DNA of 64,000 nt from NCBI GenBank assembly GCA_006176705.1, contig QRFJ01000381.1:278501-342500 (forward strand), written 5' to 3'. This DNA is from Cocos nucifera. Its lineage: Eukaryota > Streptophyta > Magnoliopsida > Arecales > Arecaceae. A program made the translations under genes and the position numbers. Within the stretch, counting starts at the first letter, position 1, and the number at the start of each line of letters is the position of its first letter. Positions 11,080-22,197 of this stretch are shown here, piece by piece. The notes under the pieces were generated by a model. It was not told the origin of the DNA and did no database searches. It worked only from the letters and a program-made list of their open reading frames with translations.

Positions 11080-11650
11080 TTGGTTTTTTCTTCATCGATC
11101 GCTCTCAATCTCTCTCTCCCCCTCCTCTCCACTATCGGTGAGGCTTCACCCCCTCCATTTCTTTTTCCAACCAGCGTTGCCTCCTCTCCCTTCTCCTATT
11201 GGCTCTCCGATCGTCGGCTCCGCCACCTCCACCTCCTCCTCCTTCCCCATCCTCTCCACCGTCAGCTCCACCACCTCCCTGCTTGCCCCTTCTTCCCCAG
11301 TCGGCCCCGCCACCTTCCCTCCTCCTCCTTTTTCGACCTGCTCGTCCATCGACTTTGCCACCTCCCCCTCCTCCTCTCTTCCCTCGGCTCGATCCGCCCC
11401 CTCCCTTCTTTCTTCCCCGATCGGCCCGATCGCTAGCCCCGATCCCTCCCTGCTCTCTCTCTCTTTCTCTCCTCTCTTCCCCCAACCTGATCTGCCCTCT
11501 CCTGCTCTCTCTTTCTCTTTCTCTTCCCTCTTTTTCTTTCTCTCTCTTCTCTTTTTCTCTCTTTAGATCTTTCTCTCTCTTCTCTCTTTCTTTCACTCTC
11601 TTTCCTCTTTCTCTTTCTCTCTCTTCTCCTTCTTTATATCTTACTATCTT
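11080..11650. repeat. CT-rich low-complexity tract in the CACTA element
   Basis: Strongly pyrimidine-rich plus strand (CTCTCTTTCTCT, CCTCCTCCT). It yields long Ser/Pro/Leu-rich frames on the plus strand and Gly/Arg/Glu-rich frames on the minus strand. Such double-sided open frames are expected from composition, so no gene is called. Confidence 0.7.
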
Positions 11651-12189
11651 GTGTCTCTCTCATAGGCTACCTCTAGTGCCATCGTCTCCCTCTAGCGCTG
11701 CCATCGACGATTCTCGAAGCTCTGTGCAATCCCCTCTTCATAGCCATTGGTATGATTTTATTTTTTAAAAAAATTTATAGTAATATTTATTAATCATTTA
11801 TAATATTTATAATAAAATTTATAATAAATATTATAAATATTATAATTATTCATCGGTCGTGGATCGTGTCGGTGGGTAAGAGAACTCTTGCCGGTTGGTT
11901 CTGAACTGTGCCAATGGATTCTGGGTCGGACCATGTCGGCAACCTTGGACCTTGCCATGTCGACGATCGTGGATGGCTCTGGATCATGCCGATAGCCTTG
12001 AGCCATGCCGTGTCAGCGATCGTGGATGGTCCTGCACCGTACCGATTGATAAGAAAACCCCCGTCGGTAGGTTCTGGGCCGTGCTAGCGGTCGTGAGTTA
12101 GGTTAATGTTCATTAACGTTATATGGGTTAATGTTTATTAACGTTGTAGATCATGATGGCATCGAAATGCCATCTCGCATAAATCGAAT

Positions 12190-12665
12190 GCCTGGTATGC
12201 AGTGTAACTCTGCTTGGAGGGGCAGAAAATCCTTTGCATCATGTATTATAATTTATCGGATGTCTACAACGAGCTTAACCTATCCATGTAGATATATCAG
12301 AAAGAACAATCATCTAGATTAACCAAAATAAACTTTTACTAACCTTAATATTGATTTTCAATACAACATTTTTTAAATACTGCTTGTTTTCTCTACTAGA
12401 TACGTGCTTTGGTAAGCAGCATTAATAATGCTGCTTACCAAAGCACATATCTAGTAGAGAAAACAAGTAGTATCTAAAAAATATTGCATTGAAAATCAAT
12501 GTTAAGATTTGTAAAAATTCATTTTGGTTAACCTAGATGATTCTTCTTTTTGATATGTCTACATGGATAAGTTGAGCTCATCATAGACATTCGACAAATT
12601 GCAATACATGATGCAGAGGGTTTCCTCCCCCTTCAAATGGAGTTGCACTGCATACCAAGCATTTT
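12190..12665. repeat. Near-perfect long hairpin (MITE-like foldback) inside the CACTA element
   Basis: Two arms of about 230 bp are inverted around a three-base centre (AAT, 12424-12426). The core reads GCAGCATT-AAT-AATGCTGC. Outer ends are ATGCCTGGTATGCAGTGTAA on the left and, reverse-complemented on the right, ATGCTTGGTATGCAGTGCAA. It interrupts a segment whose uninterrupted relative lies at 12970-13130, so it looks like an insertion. I could not define a target duplication. Confidence 0.75.
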
Positions 12666-13010
12666 GGTCTACACGGAGCTCTACATCTGAGTCGTAGGCA
12701 GAGCATACTCCATCCATCTTTGCATCAGCTGTCTAGAGATCATGGGCATCTACTGCACCGATATTTGAGCTCCAGCTCCAACTCTTCCAACTCATGCTCC
12801 ATCTTCTCTCGGTGATGATGACTTAGACATAGATTTAGCAGACTTTTAATGTACTTTTTTTAAAAAATATTATAATATATTTTATTTAGTAATAAAATTG
12901 GGCATTTTAGAAATATTATTATGTTTATAATATTTTCTTGTATTATATATATTTAACTATACTTATCAGGTTAAAAAAATAATGTTCATTAACATTATAG
13001 ATTATGATGG

Positions 13011-14730
13011 CTCCAAAATGCCATCTAGCTTTCACCCCTATCTCTCGGCAGACTACGCGGAGCTCTGCATCTGAGTTGCATGTAGAGCATACTTTATCTA
13101 CCTTTGCATCGACTACCCAGGAACCACCGACATCTACTCTTCCACCAGTATCTACTTCTTCACCAGTATCTGAGCCTTCAACGTCAGCCACATCTTCGGC
13201 ACATGCTCCATCCGTCGATGACTCTCCACTGGCATCCACGTCGCATTATCCCATGGCTAGTGAGTGTATATTTTTATTGTATCATTTATTTATTTATTTA
13301 TATAATTATTATATATTTTTATATATTTATATAATATATTTTTATTGTAGGTGCATCATCCAGTAGAGTATTCACGGTCCCACATGCATGCTGCATGTGT
13401 GGAACCACCAGCATAAGGTGATGGTGGACTACGATATGGAGGGGAGGCCAATAGGAAAGACTGTGCGAGAGATGCACTTTTTTTTAGAATGCTTGTGAGG
13501 AAGTCTGACATCATTTCGGTACTGCCCATAGACTACCAATTGATGGACACTGGTGTTAGGGACTGGGTATGAAAGAAGATATGGATAAGTATATCTTAGT
13601 TATATTTATACATTTGATATTTTTATACTATATTTTATTTATAAATTTCATAACTGACTTTTGATAACTTTGTACAGAGGAGATACGACTTTCTAGATCA
13701 TGAGAGAGCTAAAGATGCCCGACTGAAGAAGATTGGAGAGTTATACCAAAACTACAAGATCAAGCTCCACGAAAGATGGCTCGAGCACCGACAGGATACT
13801 CTGGAAGAGATTGTTTCTTGGATTCAGGACTGTCCCCCAAGTCAGTGGGAGGGGATGGTTAGACATTGGAGGAGCCAGAAGTTCGAAGTTTAATTTTTAA
13901 CTTTTAAATTTTTTAATATACTTAAAATTATATTTAAATATTTTTTAAATATTTATTATTTATTTGAATACTTATTAGACTATCTTTTGTTAGAACTGGA
14001 AGAACCAAGCAGCTCAGGAGTATACGCACACTCTCGGCCATGAGTCTATGGTCAATCATGTGTATAGAGAGATAATGAATTTTGAATCTTACTAAATAAA
14101 TTAAATTGATATTTTTTCTATATTTCTAATGAATTGATCTATTGTTATGACTGATGAGAGATGGGATGATGCCCAGTCGTAGTGAGATCTTTCGATCCAA
14201 CCGTACCGATAAGAAGGGCAGGGCGATGAACGCCACAATCGAAAGAATTTTTGTAAGTAATAAATATATTAGTATGATTAGTATTATAATATTTCTTATA
14301 AAATTTTATTTAAATTTATAATTATAGGAATAGTTAGATACACTCGCGAGCGAGGGCCTAGACATCTCTAGCTCTCATGACTATCTATCTCAGGTCTTAA
14401 GGCCTGAGCACTCTGAGAGGATCCGAAGTAGGTCCAGACATATGCCGATGAGCTACTGATCTAAGACAAGCATCTCTTCACATGCTTTTAGTGTCGTTAG
14501 TCGGAAGTAGCTTGAGAGGCATTGGCGCAAATAGCTCAGGCTACGGCATGGGCTACTCATGTTGAGGAGCGCACATCTCATCTGGAGAGTATCTTGAGCG
14601 CCATGGTGATGAGGCTCAGCACGCATTTTGAAGTTAACTTCGTGGGCCTTAAGGACATGTTGGCCGGCATTCTGGCTCTAGCTCTAGCTTCCGGTGACGA
14701 CGATGATGTAGATTTAAAAAATTTTTAATA
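13011..14730 (+). pseudogene. TNP1/Transposase_24-like gene remnant of the CACTA element
   Basis: Exon-like segments on the plus strand. About 13011-13258 is a Ser/Thr/Pro-rich N-terminal part (MAPKCHLAFTPISRQTTRSS), ending at an A|GTGAGT donor. About 13351-13600 contains VDYDMEGRPIGKTVREMHFF. About 13679-13890 contains HERAKDARLKKIGELYQNYK and SQWEGMVRHW. About 13998-14095 contains NWKNQAAQEYTHTLGHESM. About 14155-14255 contains SNRTDKKGRAMNATIE, and 14329-14730 ends in a coiled C-terminal stretch with an acidic DDDDVD tail. The order and motifs fit the plant Transposase_24 family, which binds CACTA ends. Frame changes within the second segment suggest decay. The intron borders are estimates. 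Confidence 0.6.
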
Positions 14731-15264
14731 TTTTTTTAAAAATATTATAATAAATTTTATTCAGTAATAAATTTGAGCATTTCATAAATATTCTTATATT
14801 TATAATATTTTTTTATATTATTGAACTGCATTTAATAGATAAAAAAATATAAAATTTATAAAATTTATATTTTTTTCATTATTCAAAAGCTACGACAGCA
14901 GTTGTAAAATTACTGCCGTAGGTATATTAACCGCTGTCATAGGCTTCGTGCCAATCGTTGTCATAGATTTATAGCATCAGTTCTGTAGTCGCTGCTATAA
15001 AAAGCTATGGCATCGATTAAGAAATCGTTACCATAGATCAAACTATAGTAGCGGTTACAGAATCATTGCAGTGGTTTGGAAACCACTGTCATAAGTTATA
15101 TATGACAATGGTTTGCTTAATCACTATAATAACCGCTGTCATAGATCTACGACAATAGCCGCAATAGCAGTGGTTAGTAAATCGCTACCATAGTCTATGA
15201 CAGCGATTTTTTAGACTATAGTTGTGGTTATCAATCATTGCCGTAGTCCTGTTCTGTAGTAGTG

Positions 15265-16248
15265 TAGGTCAAACATCAATCATATTGAATATTAATTCTA
15301 AAATAATTCTCAATTATTGTTCAACCATCCGATCAAATCGAGATCTCTTATTTATGTAATCCGATAGGTTCGAATCTAAGTCGGTAGTACAGGAACAAAT
15401 TTTTGTACCAATCGAAATAATCATCTAGTAATAGTACTCGATAATCGGATAAATCGAATGTATAAAGCAATACTCTTAGAATCCATGTGGATATGATTTT
15501 CATATAATTCATTCCCTTAACCTAAATGCTCATAGAATAACTCAGGATTTAACCGTCAATCCTGAATAGGTCATCCATATTGTATTTCAAAATACAAAAT
15601 CTATCTCATGGATTATCCTAACCAAGATTTTGCTAAATTAAAATACAGCGATGCATTATCTTCAAACTCTTGGAGTGGTCAATCCCATCTTGATCACTTA
15701 TCGATTTTGCAAGTATTTGACTGTGTCCAAAAATCTTTCATCACTAAATTAAAAATTCAGATAGTCCAGCACCAAAGCATGATGAATTGCTTGCAAGCCA
15801 CTATGACGATTTCAAGTCCAAGGAATACTTATACTCATATCCCATCAGAGCAATTCTTGACAACAGAATGCTTAGGAGTTGATCATATTCAGTGACGATG
15901 TATCCCTACATCTCACTTGTATGCCATATCAGTATCTCCACTCTCCTTGGTTAAGAGAACAATCAACTTATATGGCATATAACGACTTATACTCGATAGA
16001 TGTTATCATCCTAACTAACAATGTATTATTTGATCACGAACAGTTTAAGGACTAATTGATAAATCATCTATTTATCGAATCTAAATAGTCCTAAGAAATT
16101 CATCATAACTAAAAAGTTCATTAAAAGATGTAGACTTATGATGAAAAATATTAAAATAAATTTTTATTTAATAATAAATAATTTATAATTATAAAATAGT
16201 ACAACCATCAATAGGCTGATGATTGATTTTGGGATATATTTTTCAACA
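15265..16248. other. Probable LTR remnant (right part), ending near 16248
   Basis: AT-rich, with no convincing gene. One short frame at 15608-15895 has no recognisable domain. The segment ends GGGATATATTTTTCAACA, which resembles the 3' end of plant Copia-type LTRs, so 8809-16248 may be a solo LTR or LTR fragment split by the CACTA element. The start terminus was not identified; element 1 may have inserted into it. Confidence 0.35.
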
Positions 16249-17174
16249 AGTAGAAGATCTAAGACGGACAACATAAGTAGAATTTATGCTCTTTATTAGT
16301 TTTTAAATTAATATATTTTCTATATTTATGATTAGCTAATGATGAAATCATATCTTTTTTAAAAATAAAGGATCATCATATATGATATAAAAAATCATGG
16401 CTTATAATGAAAACTAGCTTCATGAACATTTTTAGTAAAAATCACATATTTGTGAAGTATGACCTCATCATGTCATTTAGTGTTTTTTCACTTACTTATG
16501 TGAATGTTTTAAGAAAAAATATAAATACGTTTAAAAACTCTCACATAGCTATGTATGATCCTTGTAATTAAGAAAGATCGACACTAAAAGCTAATATCCA
16601 TGCAAACACATTCTATTAGCAAGTATAAAATTGGCATATAAAATATGATACTTTGTTGATTATAAATATAAATTCTATCGTAGATATAAGCATCGATATT
16701 TGTAAGCAATATTTTGACCATTTTATGACCTTTTTTAATGTTATACCATGAAATACATAATTTGGTAACATTTATTATTTTTTTAATAGATTTTTAGTCC
16801 ATTAGTTGCTTTTGATTTTGTAGTTGATAATTTTATAAATTTTAAAGATGATAGATTTTAATATTTATATTTTACTTTAAATATTTTAAATTAATATTTA
16901 TTTAATTAATTAATTAATAAAATTAATTATTTTATTAATTTTTATTTGCGATGGATTTCAGCTCACGGTAATTGATTGGCTTCGTGTGACGTTTTATCTC
17001 CTGGGAACGGGGCATGGCCTTGGATGCAGGCAAAGAGACCCGACCCAAACCCTACTCGTTGCCGCCTTTCGTTGCTTTTTGCACTGGACCGACCGGTAGC
17101 GATTGGGGCTTTCCGACGGTGAGCTTCTCTCTCCAAACCTAGTCAAATTCCCGGCAAATCTCGACCCAGCGACG
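16249..17174. promoter_or_regulatory. SPT5 upstream region and 5' leader
   Basis: Up to about 16950 the sequence is very AT-rich. Composition then shifts to GC-rich for the presumed 5' leader. AAACCCTA at 17047-17054 matches the plant telo box, which is common near start sites of housekeeping genes. No clear TATA box was assigned. The first ATG of the SPT5 frame is at 17175; the frame is open upstream to 17103 but has no earlier ATG. Confidence 0.5.
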
Positions 17175-20100
17175 ATGGCACGCGGTGGCCACGGCGACGA
17201 AGACGAGGAGTTCGACGAGGTGGAGGAGGAGTACGACGAGGAGCTGGAGGACGAGGAGGAGGACGAAGGGAAGGTGGGCAGGAAGCGGAGCAGATCCCAG
17301 TTCATCGACGATGCCGCCGTGGAGGACGACGAAGAAGAGGAAGAATACGAGGAGGAGGATGAGGAGTTCGGCGATGATGACCGCCGGGGCCGGAGGCAGA
17401 AGAGGCGCTCCGGTTCGGAGTTCTTGGATCTCGAAGCGGCCGTGGATAGTGACGAGGAGGAGGAGGAAGAGGAAGGAGAAGATGGTAACCTTAGTTCTTT
17501 TTTTCTTGCAGGCTGGGAATTTCCCAAACTGATGTTTTTACGTTCCTCTTTTTAATTTTCTGATTTCTGGTTTCCAATGCATTATGGAAGAAAGAAAGAA
17601 TTTAGGGGAGTTAAATTTATGAAGTATTCTCGGACATATGATGCATGAATACTGGGAGTATAATTGAAGAATATTTGGTAAGATGTAGCAAACAATTAAA
17701 GGGAACAGGAAAGATTTCACAAGTACCAAGTTTAGGTGAATTATATCCACCAACCTTAATGGCCTAATCCAATTTGATACAACCTTCTGGGAGCAAATTA
17801 ACTTCAATAGTTCACAAAATCATTTATCAATTTGCTCATAAATTTTTTGGTAAGGAAAAATGTAATTTTACGGTTTCATATAGAATTAGTGGCAACACTG
17901 ATGCATCTGGATGTAGTAAGTACATCATTTTTTGCGGCCACTAAATTCTTTTAGAACCTTGTCATCTTGTTTGGAGCATTTTTCTCATAAATAAATTATC
18001 TTTCAATTGTTAGTGGCATCTTGAAGGCGTCTTCTTTTTCTTTTCTTTTTTTCTTTTGAGGTGTGCATTTTGGTGAAGCATTGGGTGTCCCCAAAAACAA
18101 ATGCAACGTATATAGTATGTAACTTCTTGTATGGATGCAATTTAGGTGCACGCGTTGTGGTTGGATGCAAAGTGCTGTCTCACCTCTTCATAAATTTTTG
18201 ACAATGAACAAGGTGATAGTTATATACAAAGAGCAAACTTTGTTTTGATTTAACATCGCTAACAATTATTAAAAAGAGAGAAATGTGCAGCAAAAGAAGT
18301 TTTTGTTGTGTAATTTATAATTTTTCTAATGGGGAAGTTCTTGCTGCAGATTTGCTTTCATTTTTATCTTCCCCACATCTTATTGAAATTTAACATTGAT
18401 TTTTTTTTTTTTTGGCTGCCTGGGATGGGGGTTACCATTGTCAATGGGTGATTATTGAACCTTGATCACAAATATAAGTCATGGCCCTTCTTGGTTTTGG
18501 TCTTATATTTTGATGATTGAGCTGAAATATGTGCATCTTCGTTTATTTAACAAGTACCTGGTTATCTCTCTGTCTATGAAATAGAATAACTTTAAGTATA
18601 AGCTAGGTTTTATTTGTGTAGTTGATGTCAAATAGTGGTAGCCTGCTGGGTGCTTCAAAAACTAGATCAATCTCCAAATGAAACAAAAAGATGTTAGAAA
18701 CAAAAGAGCATCAGAGGAAAACAAACAATGGCCAGTTTTTTTTTGCATTAGAGGTAAATTTCAGCATTCATGTTAATGAATGCTCTGTCAATCTTTAGCT
18801 ACTTCAGTAATACTTAAGAGAAGCAACGGGCAATCTCCTAACATTCAGATCAACATCAATACTTGTTGATGCCCCTGCAGAACTATCTCCTCCAGTAGTC
18901 TGCCATATAAAGATGCAAATCAAATATTGTGAAACTAAACAAATATTCTGGCTACGTCACGTTTCAAGAAGCAAAAAAAAAAAAAAATTATATGAAGTTC
19001 TGTAAGCCTGATCCAAGAAGAAAAGGGTGATCCTAGTGAAACAGCAGTATCTTAAGAGCAACATGGCATCGGAAATCAGGAGAGGTGGGTTGGGGTAACT
19101 TAGATAATGAGGTACTAGATATGGAGAGGATTATCACTTGTTCTTGTGGGGTTGAAAATTGGGAGAGACTAGAATGCGCCTGGTGGACTGTGTTTTGGGA
19201 ACATTCATATGCAGGAAAGTGGAATGTAATGCATGAGGGCTGGGTCGATGGTGGGAGTGGAAGGGGATGGGGGCTTGCACGGCTATTTATGAGATGCTAG
19301 GGTGGAAATACGAAGGACTTTATTGGGTCAAGAGGGCTTGCACCTTTGGCTCCACTAATGCACTTACTCTTGCATGTAAATGTTTGTGCTTGCCATTTGC
19401 ATATGTACACATGCCTGCATGTAATTCAATGACTTTTATTAGATGCCTTCTATATGTAAACATTTTTTAAGAAATGTGGCTTCTGGGTGAATTTTAAATC
19501 TTTGTTCAATTACTAGTGTTCCTGTTCCTTACTTCCATTGTTCAATGATTTAAAAATATCTGAATGGTGCAAAATATGTAGATTTTATAAATGATGCGGG
19601 AGCCGACATACCTGATGAGGATGAAGGCAGAAGGGTGCATCATCCATCAATTCTAATGCCAGAGGATCAAGAAGATGTTGATGAGATGGAAAGACAGGTC
19701 TATGAAAGATATGCAAAATCAAGCCATATAGAATATGCTGAGGATGCCACTGATGTTGAACAACAAGCTCTATTGCCATCAGTCAAGGATCCAAAATTGT
19801 GGATGGTGAAATGTGCGGTATGATGGTTTCTATTTTCACTCTTTTTTCTCAAGTCTTGATCTTAGTTGTTTAATAGTCATAGTCCTCATACATATTGTTC
19901 CATTAACTAACATCTGTCAAAATGTCTTTCAGATTGGCCGTGAGCGTGAAACAGCTATATGCCTCATGCAAAAATTTATAGATAGGTCAGATCTCCAGAT
20001 CAGGTCAGCTGTTGCATTGGACCATCTTAAAAACTATATATATGTTGAAGCAGAGAAAGAAGCTCATGTTAAAGAGGTTTGTGCAGATCTTATTGCTACC

Positions 20101-21471
20101 TTTTTTGGCACCTCTTCCTGAAAATTTGATATTGCTGCTGACCTCTCTGTGTTCAGGCTTGCAAAGGTTTACGGAATATTTACTCGTCGGCGAAGGTGAT
20201 GCTTGTACCAATAAAAGAAATGACTGATGTTCTATCAGTTGAAAGCAAAACTGTTGATCTCTCTAGGGACACATGGGTTCGGATGAAGCTTGGCATCTAT
20301 AAAGGAGATCTTGCTAAGGTATGGTTGTCTTTACTGCTACTTTATCTCTTATGTTCTGTGTCCATCTTTTCCTCAGCTAGCTTTCTTTTTGCAGGTTGTT
20401 GATGTTGATAATGTACGCCAGAAAGTGATAGTCAAACTAATCCCAAGAATTGATTTACAAGCCCTTGCTAATAAATTGGTACGAATCTCTTTTCAGTACA
20501 CTTGAAGAGGAAATGGAATTATCTCTTTTCCTCTTCATACACACACAGAAAGAAACAGACACGCATACATATATTTTTTGTACATTAAACTTGTGTTTGA
20601 TATACGTATATTTACATACACATGTAGATATTTCGTATAGTACATGCAAACATAGTGTGTACATGTATGCATATACATACATACATATGTTTATATATCT
20701 TAAACTTGTGTTTGAAATATGTATGTTTATCTATTTGTATGTACATGCACATAAATATATGAATGGAATGCTATACGGGACCAAACCACCCAGTACATCT
20801 AGGGGTGTGGATTCGGTTTTTTCGGTTCAAACCGAATTGAAGTTTTGAAAAACCAAATTTCCAAACATACATTTTATAGAACCAAAAATTGAACCGAAGT
20901 AGCTTAAAATCGAACAAACCAAACCAAAATGATTTCGGTTCAGTTTAGTTCGGTTCGGTAATTCGGTTTTGAGCTTCTCTATGCTGAGTTTTTTATTTTG
21001 GTTTGGACTTATTAAGTTTTTTAATATTTTCATTATTTGGACTACAAAATTATACTTGTGCTTAGTATAGTTATTCAAATTCAAATCAATAACAAACCAT
21101 TTACAAAAGAAAAAACTCAATTCAATAAAATTACTTTAAGCTCTTTGTAATCTATCAATATAATATTTATCATCAGTCAGCCATTTCGGTTTTTGGTTAA
21201 CCAAAGTTATTAAATTAAAGATCAAAGACTGAACTGATTAAAAAATTTTGGCTTGGTTTTAAACCGAAAATGAAATTTTCATCGGAAAAACTGAACCAAA
21301 CACCAAAATAATTAAATGGTTTGGTTCGGTTTTCGGTTAACCGAACCATTTCCACACCCCTAAGTACATCCCATACCATACTATACCAATCTCGTACCGT
21401 ACTGAACCGCATACCGATATTCTAATAGGATGGTATTGGTATGGGATCCTGTATCAAGACGGTGAACCCTG

Positions 21472-21511
<40 letters not shown>

Positions 21512-22166
21512 GTGTAGTTTATCCTTTAAACATCTAAGAGCAGCTTAGTTTTCAAAATTTTCATTTCAAAATAACCCTGATCAGATTACTTGGTTAAACA
21601 TTTAAATTATCTCTAATAACCCTAATTAGATTCTTCCTCAAAAATTTATAAAGAATAAGGGATTCAAGTGTTGCTGGACTTGAGAATAGAAAGAGGAGTA
21701 TAGAGTACATACTACATAGGAACAGATGAGACAAAATCTAATTTAGCAAGAAAGAATGAACTTAAAAGCTTTTAAAGAAATTTTTTTGAGTATATCTGGC
21801 CTCTAAGAACTTCAATGAAGAAGATGTTTTTAAACCAAAAAGCAATGAGATATAATGCATTGGAAAGAAGTTAATTATGAGCTAATTATTTTCAGGTCTT
21901 TTTATAATTTAGATTTTAGTTAAATTGTTGCAATTCTGAGATTTTGGGCGACTACATGCATGTGTATTTGCATTGTAACTAGCATATATCAAGCTTGTGT
22001 TTTGGTTGAACAAGGAAAAAAGGTCAACTTGATTACTTAGTATAATGCACTCTTTTCATTTCAAATGCAGTGACATACTTATTTCAAAATTTCCAACTAA
22101 GGTAGTCATCATTTGCAATGTTTGGTCTTCCTGGAGCTTTGTTAGATTCATAGTTTTTTCAATTTG

Positions 22167-22197
<31 letters not shown>

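Larger units (their letters stand above)
9614..15264 (+). mobile_element. CACTA (En/Spm-type) DNA transposon, 5,651 bp
   Basis: The left end reads CACTACTATAAAAAGAGGA and the right end, reverse-complemented, reads CACTACTACAGAACAGGAC. A three-base duplication TAG flanks it (9611-9613 and 15265-15267). Both ends carry many direct and inverted subterminal copies of a motif like CCGCTGCCATAG / CTATGGCAGCGGT (9690-9960 and 14885-15260), as CACTA elements do for transposase binding. Inside are a large inverted repeat, a CT-rich block, a hairpin insertion and a TNP1/Transposase_24-like gene remnant. I see no TNPD/Transposase_21-type catalytic gene, so the copy is probably non-autonomous. Confidence 0.9.

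Noticed and set aside
11060..11768. Ser/Pro-rich protein genes of 118-189 codons and a minus-strand Gly/Arg-rich frame
   Set aside because: All are generated by CT-rich composition; no conserved domain, and both strands are open.
17103..17174. Longer N-terminus for SPT5
   Set aside because: The frame is open to 17103 but begins with TTG; the first ATG is at 17175 with good context and a family-like acidic start.
16994..17527. Minus-strand Ser-rich frame of 177 codons
   Set aside because: It is the antisense of the acidic Glu/Asp-coding first exon of SPT5 (GAG/GAC codons read backwards as Ser-rich text).
19085..19470. Possible small gene within SPT5 intron 1
   Set aside because: Short frames with no recognisable domain, and surrounded by a single intron with good borders.
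20455..20848. Tyr/His-rich small proteins on both strands
   Set aside because: They arise from an ACATAC/ATGTAT-rich low-complexity stretch in SPT5 intron 5.
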